A stretch of DNA of 64,000 nt from Paraburkholderia lacunae (GCF_003353175.1 NZ_QHKS01000013.1:176361-240360), one strand, 5' to 3'; shown: positions 17,124 through 26,133, counted from the stretch's first letter. Notes: generated by a model not told the origin, from the sequence alone. Translations and numbers: made by a program.

Positions 17124-17182
17124 ATGCGCATGTCGCCTACGCGCATGCCGCCTACGCGCATGTCGCCTACGCGCATGTCGCC
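17124..17182. repeat. 15-bp tandem repeat, about four copies
   Basis: The unit GCGCATGTCGCCTAC repeats about four times with one C/T change. It lies between the adenosine-kinase-type gene and the Ap4A phosphorylase gene. Because 15 is a multiple of three, the repeat stays open in several frames, but no credible gene uses it. Confidence 0.7.
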
Positions 17183-17200
17183 AAATGAGAGCAAGCGAGG

Positions 17201-17686
17201 CTACGCTTTGTAACCGATCGCACGCAACAGATTCTTGCGCCACTGAACGTCCTCTTCATTCTCCACACCAAGCGGTGGAAAGCCGTCGACCACCCCCAGG
17301 ATGGCGCGTCCCTGGTCTGTCTCGGCAACCAGAATCTGTGTGGGATTCGCTGTCGCGCAGAAAATCCGGCATACCTCCGGCACGGTCTTGATCGCATTCA
17401 GAACGTTGACCGGGTAAAAGCCTTCGCCGAGAAAGATCATGAAGCAGTGGCCTGCCGCGATGGCCATCGCATTCTGGCATGCCAACTCGATCAGGTCGGC
17501 GTCCGTGCCGGACTGGCGCACGAGTCGCTTGGCCGACGCTTCGCAAAACGCCAAACCGAACTTGATGCCCGGAACGGTGCTGACCATGACCTCGTGAAGA
17601 TCCTCGACAGACTTGATGAAGTGGCTTTGTCCCAGGATGAAGTTCGTCGTTTCGGGTTTGACGATTGTTACCGTAAGCAGATGCAT
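17201..17686 (-). CDS. Adenosine-specific kinase family protein (PF04008, DUF355)
   Basis: 161 aa from the ATG at 17686, chosen for its GAGG site 8 bases upstream; the frame is open to 17941 without family similarity. The sequence HLLTVTIVKPETTNFILGQS, GIKFGLAFCEASAKRLVRQS, HCFMIFLGEGFYPVNVLNAI and VCRIFCATANPTQILVAETD matches the PF04008 family. An archaeal member was described as an adenosine-specific kinase, but the bacterial function is unproven. It lies in the same orientation as the Ap4A phosphorylase gene, so a joint role in adenine-nucleotide handling is possible but inferred. Confidence 0.85.
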   Translation of the reverse strand: MHLLTVTIVKPETTNFILGQSHFIKSVEDLHEVMVSTVPGIKFGLAFCEASAKRLVRQSGTDADLIELACQNAMAIAAGHCFMIFLGEGFYPVNVLNAIKTVPEVCRIFCATANPTQILVAETDQGRAILGVVDGFPPLGVENEEDVQWRKNLLRAIGYKA

Positions 17687-18041
17687 ATCGGACCTCGCTC
17701 TGTAGCACCAGAAACACCGGGGGAGAGGCAGCGGATGGCAGTTCGCCGGCTTGCGCTCGATGGCGCCCGACGGCGACGGCCTATCTTCGTTAATCAAGCG
17801 TAGTACAAACAGCGGTCGGCGGAAGTACCGGTCCGCTGATAGCGCGGCGATGTGACATCGCGTGTCCGTGGGCGGCGCGTTGCAGGCGTGCCGTCGCAGC
17901 CACAGCCACAGCCAGTAAGCGTCGAGCGAGATGAGGCGCATGGCAGCGCATTTCCTGCACTAGAATGAATTTTCACAGTACCGGACCGTGCCGGCGCGTC
18001 GTCTATGGCCGGCACAGATGGATTCATGTTGGAGGAACGCA
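17687..18041. other. Divergent intergenic region, no gene seen
   Basis: About 355 bases between the adenosine-kinase-type gene (minus) and the FmdB-type zinc-ribbon gene (plus). Both genes should have promoters here. An AT-rich stretch around 17955-17975 could hold the promoter of the zinc-ribbon gene. I see no clear operator, RNA gene or coding sequence. Confidence 0.4.
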
Positions 18042-18206
18042 ATGCCGACGTACCAATATCGTTGCGAGAAGTGTGGCGAGTTGTTCGAGCACGCGGAACA
18101 TCTCGCTGAACACGCGGATGCCCATCCGCGTTGCCCAAAGTGCGGAAGCGAGGCGTGTCAGCATGTACCGACGCCGTTTGTCGCCCTGACCTCGAAAAAG
18201 AGCTGA
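18042..18206 (+). CDS. FmdB family zinc-ribbon protein
   Basis: The 54-aa product MPTYQYRCEKCGELFEHAEH ... HPRCPKCGSEACQHVPTPF has two CxxC knuckles (CEKC and CPKC), the FmdB/CxxC_CxxC_SSSS putative regulatory domain that binds zinc. GGAGG at 18031-18035 fixes the ATG at 18042. The family name comes from a methylotroph amidase operon, but most members have no known function. Confidence 0.85.
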   Translation: MPTYQYRCEKCGELFEHAEHLAEHADAHPRCPKCGSEACQHVPTPFVALTSKKS

Positions 18207-18489
18207 GTTTTACCGCTTCAGCGGCGATGCTCCATTTTTCGTGCATGAAGTATGCAGGCGAAGCCTGGGCGTGAGTATGTGTTAACGACGTAGTAAACTG
18301 GCTCATCAGAATGTGTCCCTTGTCCGGCATGGCTGGCTACGCCGCAAGTTCCATGCTTTGTGAACGCGCGGCCCCCGCTGCGCCGGCTTCAGTCAAAACC
18401 GCGTACGTTCGCCGTGCGCCGGCAGGGGAGGTCATGTCCCCTTGGCCGCGCCGGATATCGCAACGTGAACGCAACAACACAAGGACCCC

Positions 18490-19917
18490 ATGAGTCGTCT
18501 AGTCGTCGTTTCCAATCGCACTGCCGATCCTCGCAAGCCTGCAGCTGGCGGACTCGCCGTAGCGTTACGCGAAAGCCTGCAACAGACTGGCGGGCTCTGG
18601 TTCGGCTGGAGCGGCAAGATCCAGGAAGCAGCGGATGCCGCACAACCCGGTCACGCCGACGTCCATATCCAGACGGCCGGCAACGTTACGCTTGCGACAC
18701 TCGATCTGAGCCGGGAGGATCACGACACCTATTACCTGGGTTACGCGAACGATGTCTTGTGGCCGGTATTCCACTACCGGCTGGACCTGGCCAATTTCGA
18801 CACGCGCTTCGCGGCGGGCTATCGCAGGGTCAACCAGTTATTCGCGCACAAGCTGCTGCCGCTGTTGAAGCCCGACGATCTCATCTGGGTTCACGATTAT
18901 CAGTTGATCCCGCTCGCCGCCGAGTTGCGCGCCATGGGATGTACCAATCGCATTGGCTTCTTCCTGCATATTCCGATGCCGCCGCCGCTGATCATGGCGG
19001 CGATCCCGGAGCACGAATGGCTGATGCGCTCGCTGTTTGCATACGATCTGGTGGGCTTCCAGAGCGAAGCCGACCTGACGCATTTTTCTCACTACGTCGA
19101 ATCGGAAGCGCAGGCGCAACGGTTGAGTCCGGATCGCCTCCGGGCGTTCAATCGAACGCTGCGGGTCGGCGCGTATCCCATCGGCATCGACGTCGACGAG
19201 TTCATTCGTCTTGCCGATTCGAAGGAAGGGCGCGACATGTTCGCCCGGATGCGCGCCGAATATTCGCGGCGGCGTCTGCTGGTGGGCGTCGACCGGTTGG
19301 ATTACTCGAAGGGCCTGCCGCAGCGCATTCATGCATTCCGCGAGCTGTTGACCTACTACCCGGAAAATCGCAATAGCGCGACGCTGATCCAGATCGCTTC
19401 GCCTAGCCGCGAGGACGTCGGCGCTTACGACAATCTGCGGCGTCAGATGGATAGCCTGTGCGGCGCGATCAACGGCGACTTCGGCGAACTGGACTGGATG
19501 CCGCTGCGCTACATTCATCGCAACGTGGCCCGTAAGCGTCTGCCGGGCCTCTATCGCGCGAGCCGGGTCGCGCTCGTCACGCCGTTGCGCGACGGCATGA
19601 ATCTGGTCGCGAAGGAATTCATCGCCGCACAAGATTCCGCCGACCCGGGCATGCTGGTGCTTTCGCGATTTGCCGGCGCCGCGGAGCAATTAAAGGAGGC
19701 ACTGCTGGTCAACCCCTACGACACGCAGGGTACCGCGCAGGCCATTCAACGCGCGCTGACGATGTCGCTCGACGAGCGGATCAACCGGCATGAAGCGCTG
19801 CTGCGCCGGATCCGCAAGTTCGATGTGCACTGGTGGAGTTCGACCTTTCTGCAAGCGCTGGAAGAATGCGTCCCGAAAGAAGAAGCCGTCAAGGACGTGA
19901 GCCGAACCTCTGGCTGA
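18490..19917 (+). CDS. otsA: Alpha,alpha-trehalose-6-phosphate synthase
   Basis: The 475-aa GT20 enzyme transfers glucose from UDP-glucose to glucose-6-phosphate, the first step of OtsAB trehalose synthesis for osmotic and desiccation stress. Recognisable motifs are VSNRTADPRKPAAGGLAVAL (phosphate binding), GLWFGWSGK, WPVFHYRLDLANFD, DDLIWVHDYQLIPLA, IGFFLHIPMPPP, VDRLDYSKGLPQRIHAFREL and PLRDGMNLVAKEFIAAQ. Length matches other bacterial OtsA. An AAGGA site lies 4 bases before the ATG. No otsB phosphatase gene is adjacent, so the second enzyme must be encoded elsewhere. Confidence 0.95.
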   Translation: MSRLVVVSNRTADPRKPAAGGLAVALRESLQQTGGLWFGWSGKIQEAADAAQPGHADVHIQTAGNVTLATLDLSREDHDTYYLGYANDVLWPVFHYRLDLANFDTRFAAGYRRVNQLFAHKLLPLLKPDDLIWVHDYQLIPLAAELRAMGCTNRIGFFLHIPMPPPLIMAAIPEHEWLMRSLFAYDLVGFQSEADLTHFSHYVESEAQAQRLSPDRLRAFNRTLRVGAYPIGIDVDEFIRLADSKEGRDMFARMRAEYSRRRLLVGVDRLDYSKGLPQRIHAFRELLTYYPENRNSATLIQIASPSREDVGAYDNLRRQMDSLCGAINGDFGELDWMPLRYIHRNVARKRLPGLYRASRVALVTPLRDGMNLVAKEFIAAQDSADPGMLVLSRFAGAAEQLKEALLVNPYDTQGTAQAIQRALTMSLDERINRHEALLRRIRKFDVHWWSSTFLQALEECVPKEEAVKDVSRTSG

Positions 19918-19956
19918 AAGCCGGGCACGCGCGAGGCATCGCGCCCGGCGCGGCGG

Positions 19957-21102
19957 TCAGCGTCGTTCAGGAAGAATGATTCGTTCGTCTACCTGACGGA
20001 TATCCGTATGGCCGCAGAAGGCCATCGTGATGTCCAGTTCCTTGTGGATGATCTTCAGGCACTGCTCGACACCCGCCTCGCCCATTGCACCCAGGCCGTA
20101 AAGGAAGCTGCGGCCGATCAGCGTGCCCTTGGCGCCGAGCGCAATGGCTTTCAGCACGTCCTGTCCGCTGCGGATGCCGCCGTCCATCCACACTTCGATG
20201 CGCGACCCGACCTCGCGTGCGATCTCTGGGAGCACCGAGATCGAGGAGGGCGCGCCGTCGAGTTGACGGCCGCCATGGTTGGAGACGATCAGTGCGTCGG
20301 CGCCGCTGTCGGCGGCGAGGCGCGCATCTTCGACATCCATGATGCCTTTCAGAATGAGTTTGCCGCCCCATTGCTTCTTGACCCATTCGACGTCTGCCCA
20401 GCTCAGCGCCGGATCGAACTGCTCGGCGGTCCACGAGCTGAGGGACGACAGATCGCCCACCCCCTTCGCATGACCGACGATGTTGCCGAACGTACGCCGC
20501 CGGGTGCCGAGCATGCCGAGGCACCAGCGCGGCCGGGTCGCGAGATTGACGAGGTTCGCGGGCGTCAGTTTGGGCGGCGCCGACAGCCCGTTCTTGATGT
20601 CCTTGTGGCGTTGGCCGAGGATCTGCAGATCCAGCGTCAGCATCAGCGCGCTGCACCGTGCCGCGCGAGCCCGCTCGATCAGGCGCACGATGAAATCGCG
20701 GTCGCGCATCATATAAAGCTGGAACCAGAACGGCTGGGTGGTTCCGGCAGCCACGTCCTCGATCGAGCAGATGCTCATGGTCGACAAGGTGAACGGCACA
20801 CCGAACTTCTCAGCCGCGCGCGCAGCGAGAATTTCTCCGTCGGCGTGTTGCATGCCGGTCAAACCAGTCGGCGCGAGCGCCACCGGCATGGCGGCCGCCT
20901 GTCCCGCCATTTCCGTGCGCGTGCTGCGCCCCACCATGTTGACCGCCACTCGCTGACGCAGCTTCAGGCGCTGAAAGTCGCTTTCATTCGCGCGGTAGGT
21001 GCTCTCGGTCCACGAGCCGCTGTCGGCGTAGTCGTAGAACATGCGCGGCACGCGCCGTTGGGCAAGCACGCGTAAATCTTCAATGCAGGTGATGGCAGGC
21101 AC
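19957..21102 (-). CDS. FMN-dependent alpha-hydroxy-acid (L-lactate) dehydrogenase
   Basis: The 381-aa protein is an LldD/glycolate-oxidase family flavoenzyme. MFYDYADSGSWTE opens the TIM barrel, PVALAPTGLTGMQHADGE and PFWFQLYMMRDRDF follow, and the catalytic His and Arg lie in ADALIVSNHGGRQLDGAPSS. MDGGIRSGQDVLKAIALGAK binds FMN phosphate. Such enzymes oxidise L-lactate or related 2-hydroxy acids and pass electrons to quinone at the membrane. The start is a GTG at 21102 preceded by GAGAG. It converges on otsA and appears monocistronic. Exact substrate is unproven, so no gene symbol is assigned. Confidence 0.9.
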   Translation of the reverse strand: MPAITCIEDLRVLAQRRVPRMFYDYADSGSWTESTYRANESDFQRLKLRQRVAVNMVGRSTRTEMAGQAAAMPVALAPTGLTGMQHADGEILAARAAEKFGVPFTLSTMSICSIEDVAAGTTQPFWFQLYMMRDRDFIVRLIERARAARCSALMLTLDLQILGQRHKDIKNGLSAPPKLTPANLVNLATRPRWCLGMLGTRRRTFGNIVGHAKGVGDLSSLSSWTAEQFDPALSWADVEWVKKQWGGKLILKGIMDVEDARLAADSGADALIVSNHGGRQLDGAPSSISVLPEIAREVGSRIEVWMDGGIRSGQDVLKAIALGAKGTLIGRSFLYGLGAMGEAGVEQCLKIIHKELDITMAFCGHTDIRQVDERIILPERR

Positions 21103-21357
21103 GGTTTCTCTCAGCGCGGGGAAGAGCGACGAGTGTACGTGGTCGCTACGCTTGTCGGGTATTCAGGGAATTCCTGGGAAAGTTCAAACCTGCGCCTTGG
21201 CTCCATGCCGCCATACGGGACACAGCGAGGACACAGCGGGGCACCGCCAACCCGCATACTGATCTTCAGCTTTACGATGACCGGATATTTTTGCTGGAAA
21301 TTCTGGCTGTGATATTCCTTCTGACGTTCTCAACCCTATCCCCTATGGAGCTGGCCT

Positions 21358-22131
21358 ATGAAATTCGTTGTCGCGTTGACCTTGCTGCTTGCGCAATCCT
21401 TTGCTTTCGCCCAGACCCCGTCGCCATCCACGCTGGCTCGCGTGACGCAGAGCGGCATCCTGCGCGTGTGCACGCCAGGCGATTACAAGCCGTTCAGTTT
21501 CCAGCGGGCGCCGGGCGAGTTCGAAGGGTTGGACGTCGATCTGATGGGCTCGCTTGCGACTGCCCTCAACGCGAAACCGCAATTCGTCAAGACCACATGG
21601 GCGAATCTGCTGCCCGATTTCGTCGCGGGTAAATGCGATATCGCGGCAGGCGGCATTTCCGTTTCGCTCGAGCGGCAGAAACAGGCGTACTTCAGCATGC
21701 CTTATATGGTCAACGGCAAAACACCGATTACGCGCTGCGAAAACGTTGCGAAGTATCAGACCATCGAGGCGATCGACCAACCGTCGGTGCGCGTGATCGC
21801 GAACCCGGGCGGCAGCAACGAGCGCTTTGCGAAAGCCAGGCTGAGCCACGCGCAACTGACGATGGCACCGGACAACCTCACGATCTTCGACGAGCTCATC
21901 AAGGGCCACGCAGATGTCTTCGTCACGGAAGCGGCGGAGGCGATCGTGCAGAGCAAGGCGCATCCCGAGTTGTGCGCGGTGAATCCCGGCAAGCCGCTGC
22001 AATATGCCGAGATGGGCTATCTCTTGCCGAACGGCGACGAGGTGTACAAGCACTTTGTCGACCAGTGGCTGCACCTGAGCCAGGCCAATGGCGAATATGC
22101 GCAAACGAGCGCGAAATGGCTGGGCAAATAA
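21358..22131 (+). CDS. pheC: Periplasmic cyclohexadienyl dehydratase (PheC-like), SBP fold
   Basis: The 257-aa precursor has a signal peptide (MKFVVALTLLLAQSFAFAQ) and an amino-acid-binding-protein fold. It aligns closely with Pseudomonas PheC at GDYKPFSFQ, CDIAAGGISVSLERQKQAYF, MVNGKTPITRC, VRVIANPGGSNERFAKARLS, DNLTIFDELIKGHADVF and HPELCAVNPGKPL. PheC converts prephenate to phenylpyruvate and arogenate to phenylalanine in the periplasm, an enzyme that arose from solute-binding proteins. No permease or ATPase gene adjoins it, which agrees with an enzyme rather than a transporter subunit. A periplasmic binding protein remains the alternative. Confidence 0.82.
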   Translation: MKFVVALTLLLAQSFAFAQTPSPSTLARVTQSGILRVCTPGDYKPFSFQRAPGEFEGLDVDLMGSLATALNAKPQFVKTTWANLLPDFVAGKCDIAAGGISVSLERQKQAYFSMPYMVNGKTPITRCENVAKYQTIEAIDQPSVRVIANPGGSNERFAKARLSHAQLTMAPDNLTIFDELIKGHADVFVTEAAEAIVQSKAHPELCAVNPGKPLQYAEMGYLLPNGDEVYKHFVDQWLHLSQANGEYAQTSAKWLGK

Positions 22132-22140
22132 AGGTTCCGC

Positions 22141-22833
22141 CTACAACATGACGAAGCCGTGCCGCATCCCGAGCATCACCGCTTCGGTGCGGTTGGTCGC
22201 GCCCAGCTTGCCGAAAAGGGCGGCAAGGTGGAATTTCACGGTGTTGTCCGAGATATCGAGCTGGCGCGCGATTTCCTTGTTGCTGAGCCCTTCGGCAAGC
22301 ATCATGAGGACTTCGATTTCGCGTGACGTGAGGATTTCGACCGGCGTGCCGGTCGCCGTCTGCCGCGGCGGCGTCCGGCCGGACAGCAAGCGCCCGACGA
22401 TCTCGGGCGAGAGTACGTAAAGACCCGCGGCCACCGCTTCGATGGATGCGACGATTTCGCCAGGCATCGCATCCCGCGGCAGGATCGCCGTCGCGTCGCC
22501 GGGCAACGCGTCGAGGATCCATTCGCTGTCGGCCTCGTCGGTCAACATGACGAGCGCCGACGGGGAGTGCCCGATGTCGAAGCCGGCTTTGGGCGCGTCG
22601 CTCGCCTCCGGTTCCGCGTCGAACACGATCACATCCGGGACCGATCCGGCGAGACGGTCGGCGAGCATGCGCGCGTCGGCTGCGCTACCCGCGAATCTGA
22701 GCGTCGGACTCGCCTCGACAAGCGCTTGCAGGCTCGCGCGCACCTGCGGCGAATCAGCGATGATCGCCACCCGGACCGGGCTCCCCATCTGTGCCGTCTC
22801 TGCCGTCTCTGCCGTCTCTGCCGTCTGTGTCAT
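22141..22833 (-). CDS. LuxR/NarL family response regulator with repetitive N-terminus
   Basis: The 230-aa protein has a receiver-like domain at about residues 18-130 and a C-terminal GerE/LuxR HTH (TSREIEVLMMLAEGLSNKEI, ARQLDISDNTVKFHLAALFG). The receiver keeps an Asp at the end of beta-3 (VIVFDAE) but has only one acidic residue in the first acidic site (IIADSP), and Arg replaces the usual conserved Lys (AILPRDA). Phosphorylation may be altered. Residues 4-15 are TAE repeats coded by a 9-bp tandem repeat. A GGATGG site precedes the ATG. No histidine kinase adjoins it; its tail converges on pheC with 9 bases between. Confidence 0.85.
   Translation of the reverse strand: MTQTAETAETAETAQMGSPVRVAIIADSPQVRASLQALVEASPTLRFAGSAADARMLADRLAGSVPDVIVFDAEPEASDAPKAGFDIGHSPSALVMLTDEADSEWILDALPGDATAILPRDAMPGEIVASIEAVAAGLYVLSPEIVGRLLSGRTPPRQTATGTPVEILTSREIEVLMMLAEGLSNKEIARQLDISDNTVKFHLAALFGKLGATNRTEAVMLGMRHGFVML
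22792..22827. repeat. 9-bp tandem repeat inside the LuxR gene
   Basis: TGCCGTCTC occurs four times in a row, the last ending in G, and encodes Thr-Ala-Glu triplets at the extreme N-terminus. The period is a multiple of three, so copy-number change would alter length without a frameshift. Confidence 0.8.
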
Positions 22834-22866
22834 CTGTCCATCCGACCTTTGAGCGCTGGCTGGGCT

Positions 22867-23805
22867 TCACCGCCACGAATCCCGTTGCGGGCGCTCACCC
22901 ACGGTTAGCGAACATTCTGTGCGTTCCCCACCCCGGATCAGCGCGATCTTCAGCGGCTGTCCAATGTTCGTGGCGCCGAGCACGGTGTGCACGTCGTCGA
23001 TATCGCAGCACGGCTTGCCGTCCAGTTCGATCAGCACGTCGCCGAGGAGCACGCCCGCCTGCTCAGCGGGACCGCCCCGCGCGAGCGAATTGACCAGCAA
23101 TCCATGCTTCGCGGACAGGTTCATTTTGTCGATCCACGCCTCCGACAGATCCACCTGCTGCGTACCGACACCGAGATAGCCCCTGGAGACGCGTCCTTTA
23201 TCCAGCAGCTCCTCGGCGACACGCTCTACGGTCATGGCGGGGATCAGCATGCCGGCGCCACGCACGAGCCCCGAGGTGCAAATCCCCATGACCTGTCCGC
23301 CCGCATCCGCGAGGGCCGCGCCGGAGAAACCCGGGTGCAGGCCGCCGTCGAGCCGCACGAACGCATCGAGCTGACCGCCTCGCCAGGTGCGCCAGGGGCC
23401 GCCTGCGTTGCCGATCACGCCGAAATCGGCACTGGCGCCGAAGCCGTCGCCCCGCGCCACGGCGAGTACAAAATGGCCGGCCTTGAGCGAGCGGGCATCG
23501 CCGGATTCGACCGGGTCCAGATCCACGCCGTCCAGTTTCAGCACGGCAACGTCGGTGCCGGTGTCCCGGCCCGCGAGGACGGCTGCGACGGTGCGGCCGT
23601 CAGGCAGCGTAACCTCGATGCCCTCCATGCGTCTGAGCGTGTGTGCAGCCGTGACGACGACGCCATGCCGCCAGATTACCCCGCTTGAGGCCACGCGATG
23701 CCGGCCGTGCACCGCGACGACGCCTTGTCCGACTCGTTCGACGATCCGCGCCAGATTGTCGGACAGATCCTGCAACGGATTACCGTTGGATGTTGAGGTT
23801 TCCAT
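22867..23805 (-). CDS. HtrA/DegP-like S1C serine protease with PDZ domain
   Basis: About 312 aa from the ATG at 23805, which has GGAG 8 bases upstream; the frame is open to 23859. A trypsin-like domain carries the triad His in VVVTAAHTL, Asp in GRDTGTDVAVLKLDG and Ser in HPGFSGAALADAGGQVMGIC, where FSG replaces the usual NSGG. One PDZ domain follows from about residue 215 (YLGVGTQQVDL, GLLVNSLARGGPAEQAGVLL, GDVLIELDGKP). There is no signal peptide, so it may be cytoplasmic or a scaffold. It lies just upstream of the LuxR gene on the same strand. Confidence 0.85.
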   Translation of the reverse strand: METSTSNGNPLQDLSDNLARIVERVGQGVVAVHGRHRVASSGVIWRHGVVVTAAHTLRRMEGIEVTLPDGRTVAAVLAGRDTGTDVAVLKLDGVDLDPVESGDARSLKAGHFVLAVARGDGFGASADFGVIGNAGGPWRTWRGGQLDAFVRLDGGLHPGFSGAALADAGGQVMGICTSGLVRGAGMLIPAMTVERVAEELLDKGRVSRGYLGVGTQQVDLSEAWIDKMNLSAKHGLLVNSLARGGPAEQAGVLLGDVLIELDGKPCCDIDDVHTVLGATNIGQPLKIALIRGGERTECSLTVGERPQRDSWR

Positions 23806-23975
23806 GTGATTTCTCCTGCCTTCGCCTGTCATTTGCGACACGCTCCACGCGTGCCTCACCCGCCTATCGCGCGCAAATCCGGTGCGCGCGATAGGCGGCG
23901 AGCGAACTCAGAATGACAGAACGACGCTGGGAGTACACCACCCTAACGGGTAGGCGGCCGCGCCTATTCCGGCGC

Positions 23976-24239
23976 CTATTTCGGGTCCCGCCGAGATCGC
24001 GGCGATCCCGAGCTGGCCGGCAACCACGGCTGCCAGGCGCGCAGGAGGTCCGTCCATAGCGAGAGCGGGGGCGCGAATGGAAACAGGCCCGCGGCGAGGA
24101 GCCATTGCGCTGCCGCGTCGAACGTGGGTGTCGCGGTGATGTGAATGGTGATGGCCTCGGCATGATGCTCGGGGACCGTGCGCCGCGTGATCTCTACTTC
24201 GACCGTCGGCAGGTGAGCAGTCAATTTTGTTTGATCCAT
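23976..24239 (-). CDS. Small conserved hypothetical protein
   Basis: 87 aa from the ATG at 24239, with GAGG 7 bases upstream. It begins MDQTKLTAHLPTVEVEITRR and has a beta-rich first half (EAITIHITATPTFDAA) followed by a hydrophobic, Trp-rich helix (WLLAAGLFPFAPPLSLWTDL and LLRAWQPWL). No family is recognised. It is followed by the protease and LuxR genes on the same strand. Confidence 0.6.
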   Translation of the reverse strand: MDQTKLTAHLPTVEVEITRRTVPEHHAEAITIHITATPTFDAAAQWLLAAGLFPFAPPLSLWTDLLRAWQPWLPASSGSPRSRRDPK

Positions 24240-24371
24240 GTTTAACCTCACGTTGACGCGCCAGCCAGCAAACAGGGCATTCGTCGGCTTGCGTCCCCGG
24301 GCAGGACGGGCTGCATTGCGCCGTCCCGAACCGCGCGAACCGTCGATGCGACAAATCGATGAATCACGACA

Positions 24372-24569
24372 CTACCGACGTCCGCTGCGGCCCCACACGT
24401 AGCGCACCCAACGCTGCCACCGGCTCTGTGGCGGAGCGGGCGACTTGCGCGCCGCCTGTGCTTCCCGGTCGCGCTCGACGCTTTTCTGCACCTGTTCGTG
24501 GATCTGGCGCAACGTCATGCCGCCTGGGCCTTTCAATTGATCGGGGTCGGGATCGGGATCGTCCGTCAT
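24372..24569 (-). CDS. Possible small basic hypothetical protein
   Basis: 65 aa if started at MTDDPDPDPDQLKGPGG (24569). The frame is open to an ATG at 24632. The acidic start turns into a basic C-terminus (RWQRWVRYVWGRSGRR). No clear ribosome site supports either start, and no family is recognised. Codon use looks coding, but this remains uncertain. Confidence 0.4.
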   Translation of the reverse strand: MTDDPDPDPDQLKGPGGMTLRQIHEQVQKSVERDREAQAARKSPAPPQSRWQRWVRYVWGRSGRR

Positions 24570-24815
24570 GGGATTGCCGATTGCTGACGTGATGATTTGA
24601 TCTTGATACACATGGGGAGTCATGGCAAGCATGCGAAATCAGTCTGCCGTGCAGTTCGCCGCTGCGGGTGCGGCTCAGCATTTGTGCGTGCGCTGCAAAG
24701 CGGACGTGACACCGGCGCCGCCGACCGCGCTGGCGCTGGCGGAACACCGTTAAACTGGATGCGACAACACGCCTGGCATGTCGAGGCTTCGGCCAGATTA
24801 GCGGATATTTTCAAC

Positions 24816-25307
24816 ATGACTAAAATCGAAACAGCCGGATTCCCGCAGCACCTTGAAGTTGTTCGGGCGATTTTTCGCGAGTACGCGAGCAGTCTCGGCA
24901 TCGACTTGAGCTTCCAGAATTTCGAAGCAGAACTGGCTGGCCTGCCGGGAAGGTATGCCGAGCCTCACGGCCGAATTCTGCTCGCTTCGAACGAGGGGCA
25001 AGTGATCGGCTGCGTGGCGATGCGCCCATTGGATGCTACGACCTGCGAAATGAAGCGCCTCTATGTACGACCTGCCGGACGCGGCCAACAGCTTGGAAAG
25101 CAGCTGGCCGCATCCATCTGCCGAATCGCGAAAGAGGCCGGCTACGCGCGTATCGTTCTCGACACCCTGCCTGACATGCGCGCGGCACAGCAGCTCTACG
25201 CGTCATTCGGCTTCAAGGCTGTCGCGGCCTACACTTTCAATCCGGTCGCCGGAACCCAATTTCTGGAACTCGATTTGACTGAGTGGGGCAATCAGGTGGA
25301 ATCGTGA
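24816..25307 (+). CDS. GNAT family N-acetyltransferase
   Basis: 163 aa from the ATG at 24816. The acetyl-CoA site is visible as MKRLYVRPAGRGQQLGKQLA near residues 85-105 (RxxGxG/A pattern RGQQLG), with beta-5 ARIVLDTLPDMRAAQQLYAS and FGFKAVAAY typical of the fold. GNAT enzymes acetylate small amines, antibiotics or protein N-termini; the acceptor is unknown. The frame is open upstream to 24597, but that extension lacks similarity. It precedes two DUF190 genes, with about 290 non-coding bases between. Confidence 0.85.
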   Translation: MTKIETAGFPQHLEVVRAIFREYASSLGIDLSFQNFEAELAGLPGRYAEPHGRILLASNEGQVIGCVAMRPLDATTCEMKRLYVRPAGRGQQLGKQLAASICRIAKEAGYARIVLDTLPDMRAAQQLYASFGFKAVAAYTFNPVAGTQFLELDLTEWGNQVES

Positions 25308-25599
25308 TCGTTCGCACTGAACTGGCGATCTTTTCACCGTGTGCCGACAGCAACCCGGTAAAGCGCGCGTTGAGCTACTGTTCGAATTCGGTTGCGACCT
25401 CGGGACGGAGCGCAAGCCGACGACCGGGCTGCTACTATGAAGAAGGACAGTCCGCTGGCCGCGAAGTATCCAGGTCCTGCCGGGGGACTGAGTAGCGAAC
25501 CGCCAGGCATGAGACGTTGTCGGCGTGCGTCGGCGCGGATATCCCGGACAGCGTGCCCAGCGGTAATCGGCGCCTTTTCCGGGCCAATCGGAGGTCCTC

Positions 25600-25929
25600 A
25601 TGAAAGGCAGTCATCTGACGGTGTTCGCGGCCAACCAGAGTCGCCGGAAAAACCATATGTTGGTGGCCGACTGGATCGTGGACGAGGTGAAGCGGGCCGG
25701 CATTCTGGGGGCCACGGTCATTGAAGCGGCGCAAGCCATCGACGCACGCGGCAAGTATCACGCGGCCCGCTTCTTTGAACTGGCCGACCAGCCGGTTGCA
25801 GTCACCGTTGCCGCGGACGACGCTCACATCGATGCGCTGCTCGAAAGTCTCAGGCGCGGGGGCGTTCCTCTCTTCTATACGCGCTGTCCCGTCGAGTACG
25901 AAATGCTTGGATCAGAGGGTGCGCAATAG
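25600..25929 (+). CDS. DUF190 family protein, copy 1
   Basis: The 109-aa product shows LTVFAANQSRRKNHMLVADW, GILGATVIEAAQAIDARGKY, ELADQPVAVTVAADDAHIDA and GVPLFYTRCPVEYE, matching DUF190 (PF02641), which has a PII-like ferredoxin fold. Members often neighbour the fluoride channel gene crcB/fluC or K+ and Na+ transporters and are thought to bind a nucleotide or ligand. A GGAGGTCC site precedes the ATG. A second, diverged copy lies about 200 bases downstream. No fluoride-channel gene is found beside it. Confidence 0.85.
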   Translation: MKGSHLTVFAANQSRRKNHMLVADWIVDEVKRAGILGATVIEAAQAIDARGKYHAARFFELADQPVAVTVAADDAHIDALLESLRRGGVPLFYTRCPVEYEMLGSEGAQ

Positions 25930-26133
25930 CGGACCTCAACGGCAAGCCGGGCAGCAGGATAGTACAGTGCCGGTCCGCGGCGCAGCACTCGCGTCAATAG
26001 CACGTATTGCGCCGCACCATTGCGCTTGGCGATTCTCCATGAACTAAGATTAAAAAGGTGGTCGGCGATGACGGCGTTGCGAGACGCCGCGAAGGCGGAA
26101 GCGGCCGGCCATTGCGCGCGACGGAGGCGAGTT

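Noticed and set aside
19918..19950. Terminator between otsA and the lldD-like gene
   Set aside because: GCCGGGC/GCCCGGC can pair, but the loop is long and no T run follows in either direction, so it is not claimed as a terminator.
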